A stretch of DNA of 64,000 nt from DATFVA01 sp963747755 (GTDB taxonomy: Bacteria; Bacteroidota; Ignavibacteria; Ignavibacteriales; Ignavibacteriaceae). Below, in pieces: positions 52,882-63,400 of this stretch. A model generated the notes under the pieces. It made no database searches, was not told where the DNA came from, and was given only the letters and a program-made list of their open reading frames with translations. The DNA lies in assembly GCA_963747755.1 (NCBI GenBank), contig CAVVGK010000016.1:1-64000 (forward strand). Reading direction: 5' to 3'. Position 1 is the first letter of the stretch. Every line of letters starts with the position of its first letter. The position numbers and the translations under genes are program-made.

Positions 52882-55800
52882 ATGAAAAAGAATATACAAC
52901 GATCTAAACCCGAACAGAAAGTCTCTGAACTTGAAAAAGAGTTAGACAGAAAAAACCGCGAACTTGAAATAGAAGCAGCTCTTGAAAGAGTTAGAACCGT
53001 TGCAATGAGTATGCAGAAACCTAATGATCTGCTGAAAATATGCGAAGTTTCATTTAGAGAATTTGTAAAGCTGGGCTTTACCAGTATCCGTAATGTTATA
53101 ATTCATGTACCTGACGATAAAAAAACCTTTTTTATGGATTATGATTATTCAGATTCAATGGGCGGGGAAATAACCAAAATAGATTATGGTTCTCATCCTA
53201 TTGTGGATGAATATATGGAAAAGATTAATAGTGCTAAAGATGCTTATTTCGAAGTTTTAATTACAGAAGATCAGCTGAAAGGATGGAGAGAATTCAGGAA
53301 AAGGACAGGTCAGTACGACGATCCCAGATTAGATGAGGCAAAAGCCCTTTATTATTATCTCTTCTCAATCGGAATCGGAGATATTGGGATCTCAACATTC
53401 AAACCTATTGATGAATCACAAAAAAATATTCTTAAAAGATTCAGAAATGTTTTTGATCTGGCATATCGCAGGTATACTGATATAACCAGGGCAGAAACCC
53501 AGGCAAGAGAAGCAAATATTGAAGCCTCTTTGGAAATAGTCCGTTCGCTTGCCCTGGGTATGCACAAGAGTGAAGAAGTTGGTAATGTAACCGACAGGCT
53601 GTTTGAGGAACTTAATAAAATAATTTCAAAAGTAATCGGCTGTTCAGTAGTAGTAATTGATGAGGAAAAAGACAGATGGGAAACCTGGCGGGCGAGAACA
53701 AAGATGGCTGTTAAACCATTTGAAATTGTTTCTTATAAAAGTTCTATTGAAGCAATGAAAAATAATATACCCGAGTGGTTTCCGGAGTTTTATGCGGGTC
53801 TTGGTTCAAAAAACTCACGCTTAGTCAAGGAAATGTCAGGGGAAAGACGCATTCACTTGTTAAATTCGATGGCTGAGCAATATGCGTATTCTGATAAAGA
53901 AAGAGCGAGATTATTAAATATAACTCCTGAAAAATTTACTGCTCACTTTCTTTTTTTCAAGCTGGGCTATTTGGCAGTGATTACTGAAGAGCGGCTGTCC
54001 GAAGAGAATTTAGCTGTTTCAAAAAGATTCGTTGAAGTTTTTGATTTTGCTTATACTCGCTTTGTGGACATAAAAAGAGCGGAAGCGCAAACAAGGGAAG
54101 CAGAAATTCAACTCGCATTGGAAAGAGTTCGTGCCAGAACGATGGCAATGCACAAAAGCGATGAACTGGCTGAGGTGGCAGCGATCGTATTTAAACAATT
54201 AACGGATCTCGGAATTCAGCATTTTGCCAGCGGGTTTTCAATATTTGATAAGGATAAACAATCGGCGCGGATGTGGTTATCCTACCAAGATGACATAACA
54301 CCGAAGCCATTCCCAGTAGATTTTAACGCAAGTCAGATATTGAAAAGAGTATATAATGCCTGGAATGAAGGTAAGCCTTTTTATTTAAATCAAGCTTCCG
54401 GAAAAGAATATATCCAGCATATTGAATTCCTTAAAAGGGTTTTTGGCAAACGTGTTAGTCAATTTTTAGCCTCAACGAAAAAGAAATTTACAGATACCGG
54501 AAAAGAAATGCCCGATGAAATGGTAATGCACCACACTTTCTTTGCCTATGGATCATTGATCTTAACTAATATTACACCGATTAAAGAGCAGCATATACTA
54601 AATCGTTTCGCAAAGGTATTCGAACAAACCTATACCCGTTTCCTCGATCTGCAAAAAGCAGAAGCACAGGCAAGAGAAGCACAAATAGATGGCGCACTGG
54701 AGCGGGTACGGGCTCGTTCCATTGGTATGCATAAAAGTAATGAGTTAAAAGATGTGGTTAGGTTGCTCTACAAAGAATTTCGAATACTTGTAACAGATAT
54801 TGATTCTGTCAACATCCAGCTAAACCTGAATTCCACAAAAGATATCCATTTCTGGGCTTCGGTAGAAGAAGACATTTACCCGGAATTATATCATTTGCCG
54901 TACTCTGGCTTACCGATGTTTGAAAAAGTCAATAACGCTTTTAACTCACCCGGAGACGGATTTTTGGATTATTTACTGAACAGAGAAGAAAAAGATGCCT
55001 TCTTCAGAGAAGTATTCAAGATTCAGCCTGTTCCCCCCAAGAGAGTAAAAATGATAGAAAATGCAGAAGGAATGGTTATGATGGGCTGCTTTCATAAGCA
55101 TTCAGGAATTGATATAGTGCGCTACAATCTCAAACGTTTTAGTGAAGAAGAAAAGGAAATAGTAAAACGGTTTGCTGCTGCATTCGAACAAACCTATATC
55201 CGTTTTCTCGATCTGCAAAAAGCTGAAGCACAAACCCGTGAAGCAGTGAAGCAGGCTTCTCTGGACAGAGTGAGAGGTGAAATTGCGAGTATGAGGACTG
55301 CAGAAGATCTTAATAGAATAACCCCCCTTATCTGGCGTGAATTAAAAACACTCGAGGTTCCGTTTATACGATGCGGTGTTTTCATAATAGATGAAGATAA
55401 TGCCGTAACACGAATATATTTAACAACACCGGAGGGAAAATCACTCGGTGTACTCAACTTACCTTTCAATTCAAATGAACTTACAACTAACACAGTACAA
55501 TACTGGCGGAAAAAAGATGTTTACAAAGAGCACTGGGATAAACAGGCTTTCATCAACTGGACAAAATCGATGATGGAGCTTGGACAGGTTCAGAACGCAG
55601 AAACTTATCAGGGATCTTCGACTCCGCCGGAATCGCTTTATCTTCACTTTCTACCTTTCGCACAGGGAATGCTTTATGTTGGTAATATCTCCCCTCTTAC
55701 TGAAGAAAAACTTGATCTGGTTAAAACTCTGGCAGAAGCATTTGCGATTGCTTATGCCAGGTATGAAGACTTTAAAAATCTTGAAGAAGCAAAAAACAAA

Positions 55801-56607
55801 ATTGAAATTACTTTGGATGAATTAAAAGCAGCGCAGGCACAGCTGGTTCATTCTGAAAAGATGGCCTCGCTTGGTGAACTTACTGCAGGCATTGCACACG
55901 AAATAAAAAATCCTCTAAATTTTGTGAATAACTTCTCTGAGATCAGCGGCGAATTATTAGATGAATTAGATGAGGAACTAAAAAATAATAATAGGGAAGA
56001 AGCAGCTGATATTCTTAAGGATCTCAAACAAAACCTGGAGAAGATCAATCAGCATGGAAAGCGTGCCGATTCAATTATTAAAGGTATGCTGCTCCACTCC
56101 AGGGGTACCGCCGGAGAAAAAGCCCCTACAGATATAAATGATCTCCTTGACCAGTATGTTACTCTCGCTTACCACGGAATGAGGGCACAAAATAAAGAGT
56201 TCAACATAACTATTGAAAAAAATTATGATAATACAATCGGAAAAATAAATGTTGTTCCCCAGGATATCTGCAGGGTCTTCCTGAATCTTATAAACAACGC
56301 CTGCTATGCAGCATTTGATAAAAAGAAAGCAAGCGGCGATGACAATTTTTATCCCGTACTAAAAGTTACAACGATAAATATGAATGATAAAGTTGAGATA
56401 AAAATTGGCGATAACGGCTGCGGAATTCCCAAAGGCAATTTGGATAAAATATTTCAGCCTTTCTTCACTACCAAACCTACCGGAGAAGGGACCGGGTTGG
56501 GATTATCGCTCAGCTATGATATTATTACAAAAGTACATGGCGGTACTCTAGCCGTTAAGACGGAAGAAGGTAAGGGTTCAGAGTTTATAATAAATTTGAA
56601 CATTTGA
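52882..56607 (+). CDS. Sensor kinase with five tandem GAF-like repeats
   Basis: A 1241-residue cytoplasmic-looking kinase without signal peptide or membrane helix. Five homologous units of about 190 residues start near residues 27, 214, 410, 603 and 790, each with a helix such as ALERVRARSMAMHKS-type sequence, a GAF-like body and an end such as FEQTYTRFLDLQKAEAQ. A coiled coil leads into HisKA (GIAHEIKNPL, His1006) and an ATPase domain (NLINNACYA, DNGCGIP, GTGLGLSLSYDI). The transmitter is almost the same as in the next two genes. Gap of 9 bp to the next gene, so one operon. No receiver domain and no regulator gene within the window downstream. Confidence 0.9.
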   Translation: MKKNIQRSKPEQKVSELEKELDRKNRELEIEAALERVRTVAMSMQKPNDLLKICEVSFREFVKLGFTSIRNVIIHVPDDKKTFFMDYDYSDSMGGEITKIDYGSHPIVDEYMEKINSAKDAYFEVLITEDQLKGWREFRKRTGQYDDPRLDEAKALYYYLFSIGIGDIGISTFKPIDESQKNILKRFRNVFDLAYRRYTDITRAETQAREANIEASLEIVRSLALGMHKSEEVGNVTDRLFEELNKIISKVIGCSVVVIDEEKDRWETWRARTKMAVKPFEIVSYKSSIEAMKNNIPEWFPEFYAGLGSKNSRLVKEMSGERRIHLLNSMAEQYAYSDKERARLLNITPEKFTAHFLFFKLGYLAVITEERLSEENLAVSKRFVEVFDFAYTRFVDIKRAEAQTREAEIQLALERVRARTMAMHKSDELAEVAAIVFKQLTDLGIQHFASGFSIFDKDKQSARMWLSYQDDITPKPFPVDFNASQILKRVYNAWNEGKPFYLNQASGKEYIQHIEFLKRVFGKRVSQFLASTKKKFTDTGKEMPDEMVMHHTFFAYGSLILTNITPIKEQHILNRFAKVFEQTYTRFLDLQKAEAQAREAQIDGALERVRARSIGMHKSNELKDVVRLLYKEFRILVTDIDSVNIQLNLNSTKDIHFWASVEEDIYPELYHLPYSGLPMFEKVNNAFNSPGDGFLDYLLNREEKDAFFREVFKIQPVPPKRVKMIENAEGMVMMGCFHKHSGIDIVRYNLKRFSEEEKEIVKRFAAAFEQTYIRFLDLQKAEAQTREAVKQASLDRVRGEIASMRTAEDLNRITPLIWRELKTLEVPFIRCGVFIIDEDNAVTRIYLTTPEGKSLGVLNLPFNSNELTTNTVQYWRKKDVYKEHWDKQAFINWTKSMMELGQVQNAETYQGSSTPPESLYLHFLPFAQGMLYVGNISPLTEEKLDLVKTLAEAFAIAYARYEDFKNLEEAKNKIEITLDELKAAQAQLVHSEKMASLGELTAGIAHEIKNPLNFVNNFSEISGELLDELDEELKNNNREEAADILKDLKQNLEKINQHGKRADSIIKGMLLHSRGTAGEKAPTDINDLLDQYVTLAYHGMRAQNKEFNITIEKNYDNTIGKINVVPQDICRVFLNLINNACYAAFDKKKASGDDNFYPVLKVTTINMNDKVEIKIGDNGCGIPKGNLDKIFQPFFTTKPTGEGTGLGLSLSYDIITKVHGGTLAVKTEEGKGSEFIINLNI

Positions 56608-56616
56608 GATAAATTT

Positions 56617-59600
56617 ATGGAAAGTAAATTATTAAAAATCTTTTTCAGTGCAGCAGCCATTTGTGTACTGCTCATTTTGAGCATATCCTATATAAGCTAT
56701 GCACAAAGGAATTATCTCTTCGAAGATATCTCAGTCCCTGAAGGACTCTCAAATTCTACCGTGAATTGTATCTTCCAGGACAGCAACGGGTTTATCTGGG
56801 TTTCAACTAATGACGGGCTTAACAGGTATGATGGAAACAGTATAAAAGTATTTAAAAATGATCCGAATGATTCCACTACACTGCCGACCAACGACTGCTA
56901 CGCTATTGCAGAGGATTCGGACGGATTTATCTGGGTTGGCGCGTCCAATAATACTATTGCAAAATTCGACCCGAAAAATGAAACTTTTCACGGCTATCAC
57001 TTAGAGACTGCCGGCATAACTAAAATATCATATTCTTATTTCGCACTTTTAGATTCGAAAGGAAATCTGTGGTTTGGGTCCACGTACCACGGGATACAAA
57101 AATTCAACAAGTCATCAGATAAATTTGAACAGGTACATCTGGATGCAAATAATAAAAATACACAATGGGGTAATATCTATAGTATAATTGAATCAAAAGA
57201 TGGTCAGATCTTAGCAGCCGATTATGCAAACGGGATAAAAGTATATAATGAAAAGCTTAATTCATTCCAGCCGTATTATCTCAATGGAAATTTCAGTCCG
57301 GTTGAAATTCAACTTATCTATGAAGACTTAACCGGAAATTTCTGGTTTGGCGGCAGAAACCAATTAATAATATTTTCTCCCTCTGATCATGCTGCTGAAG
57401 ATTTGGATTTATTCAGTCTGATCAAAAACCCTACGACATATGATAACATCACTGGAATTATGCAGGATAATGAGGGTTACATATGGGCAAGTGTTTATTC
57501 GCAGGGTCTATATCGGATTGGACTTAAAACAAAAAAAATCGAAATAATCAGTTATAGTAATAGTGAATTAAACACTTATGGGCGGGACGTAATTAATAAC
57601 ATTTATAAAGATAAATACGGAGTTATCTGGCTTGGGATCTGGGGGAAAGGCCTTATTAAATTTGACCCGCTTAGAGAGCCATTTAATTTTTATAAGTTCT
57701 TAAACGGAGATATAGCAAACTCAGGTGCTGATTATCCTACAGTATTTGCGACTTCGCATCAAAGTAATGAACTCATCATTGGAACATCCAAAAAGGGATT
57801 GTTTGTTTACGACCTTGAAAATCACAGGCTGAATAATCTAAAATTCAATAATGACAATGCAGATGTTACGCAGGGCACCATAAATATTCAGGGACTTGCT
57901 GTTGATAATGAAGGTAATAAATGGTTTGCGTATAATAATTTTGGTCTGCACAAAATTGATAAGAATAATTCACTGAACGCCTTTCGATCACCCTATATAA
58001 ACCGAACTTCAAGTTATTATATAAATTCTCTGATAATCGGTTCATCGGATAATATCTGGATGGCTTCAAGACAGGGATTCGAGAAATATAACCCCTCTCT
58101 GAAGCGATATACGTTCTTACCCACAATTATGACTAAACCAATGAGTCAGGAACTTTCGCAAAAGATACATAAAATTGCCGGCTCACAGGAACCGATAGCC
58201 TCAATATTAAAAGTTGGTGAAGCCTCAAACCTGGAAAAATCGTTCTCCCTTAATTCCGACCAAAAAGTTCTGATAGTTTGTCTCGGTGAAGGTCAGATGG
58301 ATGTAGGCGTCGGTCTCTCGGATGCCGGATCACTATTAGGCGAAGACGGCAGTACAATCTGGTCACTGAATGATCTTTTTAAAACCTTCAATGACGGGGG
58401 CGGATATAAAAACCGGATCGGCTTCGGCTGTTTAAATCTGAAAAAGGGTAGCTACAAAATCAGGTATGCATCAGATGTGGGCCACTCTTACGGAACCTGG
58501 AACGTAATTCCCCCTCCCGATTCCTTATGGTATGGAATTCAGGTTTTGAGCTTATCGGAATCTGATTATAACAGTATCAGCCGGATGAATGAAAAAGAAA
58601 TTAACTCCGACAAATTTATGCCTATGGAAGTAGGTACAAGTATTGAATTTAGTAAGCGGTTCAATAATGTTCTCTGGCTGGGTTCTACGCAAAGCGGCTT
58701 CTTTAAATATGATTTATCGACAGGCGATTTTAAGCAGTATAATTTCGATTCCCGGAATGTCAGTTCTCTAAACAACTATATCAATTGTATTTTTGAAGAT
58801 AGCAAAGGAATTGTCTGGATCGCGACAGGAAATAGTTTATTAAGATTTGATCCCGCGTCTGAAAAAATTAGTAAGTTCGATCAAACAGACGGACTCCCAT
58901 CCAATCAAATAAATTCCATTATCGAAGATTCTGAAGAGAACCTTTGGATCAATACCTCAGCAGGATTATCCAAACTGAATAAAAATGATCCTGAAAATAA
59001 GTGGAATTTTGTCAATTTTGATACTCAGGACGGGCTTCAGGGATTTACAAACAGCAAAGCAGCCTGGATAGATAAAGACGGCGAGATATTTTTAGGAGGA
59101 GTCGATGGGTTTACACATTTTTATCCCGGGAAGATTAACGAGATCAAGCCGGATATAGTTATAGAGGACATAAAGGTTTCTGATATTTCGCTTAAATCAG
59201 ATTCCTCTGCAGTCAGGATTGATAAAAGCGTAATGATGCTTGATGAACTTAATCTTTCCTACACGCAGAATAATTTGTCCTTTGAATTTGCTTCGATTAA
59301 TTACTCCCGACCGGAAAAAAATAAAATTATGTACAAGCTGGAGGGCTTTGATAATCACTGGCTGTCAAACGACCGGTATTTTGCTTCATATACTAATCTT
59401 ACACCCGGTAAGTATACATTCATGGTTAAAGGTTCAAACGGGGATGGAATCTGGAACGATGAAGGAAAATCAATAAAGATACTTATCGCTCCCCCCTGGT
59501 GGAGAACTACTTTTGCTTACCTTGGCTACTTTTTCTTGTTCGGATTTATGGTTTTTGGTGTCGATAGATTTCAAAGACGACGTCTAATCGAAAAAGAACG

Positions 59601-60456
59601 AACCCTGGCAAAAGAAAAAGAGCTGGAACAGGCAAGGGAAATTGAAAAAGCCTATAAAGAATTAAAGACTACGCAGGCACAACTTATTCACTCAGAAAAG
59701 ATGGCTTCACTCGGAGAGCTTACAGCTGGTATAGCTCACGAAATTAAAAATCCATTAAACTTCATAAATAATTTTTCTGAGATAAGTAACGAACTGCTGG
59801 ACGAAATGCAGATTGAATTAAACAATAACAGCAGAAGCAGCCAGGGTGTGAATGAAATAATTAAAGATTTGAAACAAAATCTTGAAAAAATTACTCAGCA
59901 TGGAAAGCGGGCTGACTCGATAGTAAGGGGAATGCTTCTCCATTCAAGAGGAACTACCGGCGAAAAAATCCCTACAGATATAAATGATCTTCTCGATCAA
60001 TATGTTAATCTCGCGTATCACGGAATGAGAGCACAGAACAAAGAATTTAACATAACCATTGAAAAAGATTATGATGAATCACTAGGTAAAATAAATGTTG
60101 TACCGCAGGATATCAGCAGGGTCTTCTTAAATATAATTAACAATGCATGTTATGCAGCTTATGATAGAAAGAAAAAAAGCAGCGATAACAACTTCTCCCC
60201 CATCTTGAAAGTTTCAACAAAAAATTTAAAAGATAAAATAGAGATAAGGATTGTTGATAACGGCAGCGGAATTCGTAAAGATATTTTAGATAAAATATTT
60301 CAACCGTTCTTTACAACGAAACCGACAGGCGAAGGAACAGGGCTCGGCCTTTCACTCAGCTATGATATTATTACAAAAATGCATAACGGTAAGATCAGAT
60401 TTGAGACCGAAGAAGGAAAATTTACAACTGTCAATATTTCACTGCCAAAAACCTGA
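56617..60456 (+). CDS. Propeller sensor kinase with an inserted beta domain
   Basis: 1279 residues in the inner membrane. Signal or anchor (about 8-27), Reg_prop propellers (about 30-505 and 670-850), a Y_Y_Y domain (about 895-955), membrane helix (about 965-985), coiled coil, HisKA with GIAHEIKNPL (His1041) and ATPase with NIINNACYA, DNGSGI and GTGLGLSLSYDI. Residues about 507-657 (DNA 58138-58590) interrupt the propellers with a sequence that lacks blade motifs (VLIVCLGEGQMDVGVGLS, YKIRYASDVGHSYGTW), probably an extra beta-sandwich. The middle gene of three tandem kinases. Confidence 0.92.
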   Translation: MESKLLKIFFSAAAICVLLILSISYISYAQRNYLFEDISVPEGLSNSTVNCIFQDSNGFIWVSTNDGLNRYDGNSIKVFKNDPNDSTTLPTNDCYAIAEDSDGFIWVGASNNTIAKFDPKNETFHGYHLETAGITKISYSYFALLDSKGNLWFGSTYHGIQKFNKSSDKFEQVHLDANNKNTQWGNIYSIIESKDGQILAADYANGIKVYNEKLNSFQPYYLNGNFSPVEIQLIYEDLTGNFWFGGRNQLIIFSPSDHAAEDLDLFSLIKNPTTYDNITGIMQDNEGYIWASVYSQGLYRIGLKTKKIEIISYSNSELNTYGRDVINNIYKDKYGVIWLGIWGKGLIKFDPLREPFNFYKFLNGDIANSGADYPTVFATSHQSNELIIGTSKKGLFVYDLENHRLNNLKFNNDNADVTQGTINIQGLAVDNEGNKWFAYNNFGLHKIDKNNSLNAFRSPYINRTSSYYINSLIIGSSDNIWMASRQGFEKYNPSLKRYTFLPTIMTKPMSQELSQKIHKIAGSQEPIASILKVGEASNLEKSFSLNSDQKVLIVCLGEGQMDVGVGLSDAGSLLGEDGSTIWSLNDLFKTFNDGGGYKNRIGFGCLNLKKGSYKIRYASDVGHSYGTWNVIPPPDSLWYGIQVLSLSESDYNSISRMNEKEINSDKFMPMEVGTSIEFSKRFNNVLWLGSTQSGFFKYDLSTGDFKQYNFDSRNVSSLNNYINCIFEDSKGIVWIATGNSLLRFDPASEKISKFDQTDGLPSNQINSIIEDSEENLWINTSAGLSKLNKNDPENKWNFVNFDTQDGLQGFTNSKAAWIDKDGEIFLGGVDGFTHFYPGKINEIKPDIVIEDIKVSDISLKSDSSAVRIDKSVMMLDELNLSYTQNNLSFEFASINYSRPEKNKIMYKLEGFDNHWLSNDRYFASYTNLTPGKYTFMVKGSNGDGIWNDEGKSIKILIAPPWWRTTFAYLGYFFLFGFMVFGVDRFQRRRLIEKERTLAKEKELEQAREIEKAYKELKTTQAQLIHSEKMASLGELTAGIAHEIKNPLNFINNFSEISNELLDEMQIELNNNSRSSQGVNEIIKDLKQNLEKITQHGKRADSIVRGMLLHSRGTTGEKIPTDINDLLDQYVNLAYHGMRAQNKEFNITIEKDYDESLGKINVVPQDISRVFLNIINNACYAAYDRKKKSSDNNFSPILKVSTKNLKDKIEIRIVDNGSGIRKDILDKIFQPFFTTKPTGEGTGLGLSLSYDIITKMHNGKIRFETEEGKFTTVNISLPKT

Positions 60457-60457
60457 T

Positions 60458-63400
60458 ATGCGTTTAATGAGAATAAAATATATTGCTTTAACGTTCCTGA
60501 TTCTCTCTTTTGCGGCGAGTTCATTCAGCCAGACTCCGGGTTATAAAAATAAGACGATAGGTCATCCTTTTTTTAACTATTTCAGTCCAAAAGAGTACAA
60601 ATCAGAACCATCAAATTGGTGTATAGTTCAGGATAAACGCGGGGTTATGTATTTTGGTAATGAAAAAGGGATATTAGAATTTGACGGGATATCGTGGCGA
60701 AAAATAAAAGTACCGTTTTCGTCATCAGTTCGTTCAATGACTATTGATGGCAGCGGCAAAATTTACGTCTGCGCCTCATCGGATTTTGGCTACCTGGAAC
60801 CTGATTCCGCCGGACGATTAAAATTCAAATCATTGCTTCCTTATCTCGATGTAAAATACCGCGAGTACGGCGAAATGTGGGATGTTATTTCTTCCTCAAA
60901 AGCAGTTTACTTTAAAACAAAAGATAAAATTTTAAGATGGAATGGAACTGATATTAAGGTATGGGATTCTGTTTACGCATTCAGATTATATAATATAAAT
61001 GATAAAATATATTCCAGGAATAACGGCACCGGGTTGATGGTGATAGACGGAGATTCTATAAAGCTTATGCCTGATGGCGAGTATTTTTCTGACACCGGAG
61101 TATTCAACATGCTGCCTTTCGGGAAGGACTCTTCAACAGGAAGAGAAAGAATTCTTGTAACCACAAATGTTAATGGACTATTCTTATCTGATGGTTCAAA
61201 ATTTTACCCATTTAAAACAGATGATGATTCGTTTTTGAAGGCTAGCCAGATTTACAATGCATGTATAACTTCACAGGGAAATTTTGCTTTTGCAACACAG
61301 AGGGGCGGCCTTATAATAATGGACCATCAAGGTCATTTTCTTCAGATAATTGATGAAAATGCCGGACTTCCAACAAATGTAATTTATGCCGTTCACAACG
61401 ATAAGCAGGGAGGTTTATGGCTGGCTGCAAATAACGGAATAGTACATTGTGAAGCTTCCTCACCTTTATCAATCACGCCGTTAAACGGACTGGTTAAATA
61501 TCCTTTTCACGCAATGTTACGCTTTAATGATAAATTTTATATTGCTGATGAGCTGGGTGTATTATTCCGGTCGAGTGGAAGATCTTCATTTCATATGGTA
61601 AAGGGAATAAATAAACCCGCTTATAAATTACTGGATTACCATGGAGATCTTATTGCTTCAACTAACGGGGGTGTCATACTTATAGATAACGAGAAATTAC
61701 AGAAGAATTTATTGCAAGGTTCGACTAATATGACACTGCCTTCCAAATTCTTTCCCGAAAGACTTTATGCTCTGCATGGGGATGGACTCACAATACTAAA
61801 AGAGCATAAAACCAAAAACGAATTCGATCTTTATAATACAGATATCGATGAGGAATTAAACTCTGCGATTGAAGATAAAGACAGCAGTTTGTGGATCGTG
61901 AGTCTTGACGGTGGAATAATTCATGTAACAGATAAATTGGACAAACTACAACAGGGTATAGTTAATAAAATACATCACACCCGCTACCGAAAAGAATCTT
62001 TGCCCGGCTACGAATGGGAATTATATGATATTAATAATAAAGTACTTCTAGCAACAAACAATGGATTGTTCCGATTCGATAAGGAAACGGGAAATTTTGT
62101 ACCAGATTCTACACTTGGTTCCGTGTTCGCAGATTCAAATAATATTGTTTTAAAAATCACAAAGGGTGAGAACGGTGATTTATGGATTTTAGCAAATATT
62201 GATGGTTCTACTGAGCTGGGTAAGGCAGAAGTGCAGAAAGATGGAAAATATAGCTGGCATCCCCTCCCTGTTTTCAGAAGATTAGATTTGAGCAGCGTTT
62301 CAGCGATGTATGCTGAATTTGATTCAGTTTCCCAGAAGGACAGATTATGGTTGAGCACAGATGAAGGATTGGTTTATTATAGTCCCAAAAGAATTAAAGA
62401 AGCTGATAGCAGCTATCCGGCCTTGATAAGAAAAATAGCACTTAACAATGATTCTGTAATTTATTACGGGGCAAGGCAATCAAGCATTCAGAATAAAAGC
62501 CTAATTCTACCTTTCAGCAATAACAACATAAGCTTTTTTGTTTCTTCTGTTGCTTTTGATAAACCTGAGGCTAACCAGTACCAGTTCTTCCTTGAAGGAA
62601 ACGACGGAAGATGGTCGCAATGGACAACCGAATCCAGAAAGGAATTCACAAACCTTTCCAGCGGTGACTACAGGTTCCATGTACGTGCTAAAAATGTATA
62701 CGGAATGATTTCACAGGAGGATACATTTGCTTTCACGGTTTTACCACCCTGGTACTTATCGTGGTGGGCTTACATCTTTTATGTTATTCTATTCATCCTT
62801 TGCATTTTTATAGCCGACAAAGTAATGCGTTCCATTGTGATTAGAAAAGAACAGGATAAAGCGAAACTCAGAGAAGCTGATTTAATAAAAAGACAGGCTG
62901 AAGAGCTGGAAACAGTGGACAGGCTGGTGCGTGTGATTAATAATGCTGATGACATCGATACCCTATTTGACTCTTTGTTGGAACAGACAGTTAGTTTCAT
63001 TCCCAAAGCAGAAAAGGCAGCAGTTTTTTTACTTGAACACAATGACGGTAAATTTCATGCAGCCTTCACACTGGGATATAATATTGAAAAGCTTAAAGCG
63101 ATTTCATTCAGTCCTGAAGAACTTAAAAAAAGATACACAGATAATTCAGAAGAATTAGAAAAAGGAATTTATATAATAAGCAATACTGAAAGTCTTTACG
63201 GTGATGAAAAGTTCGCCGGTATTAATAAAGCTTTATCAATGCTGGTGATGGCTGTTGAATGGGGAAACAGATTAGAAGCCTATGTTGTTTTCGATAGTTT
63301 TGCAGATAAAAACTCATTTGATGCCTCAACTGCAAGGATTCTGAGCCGGTTCAGGGAACATGCCGTTTCAGCAATATTAAAAGCACAATCAATAAAAGTA

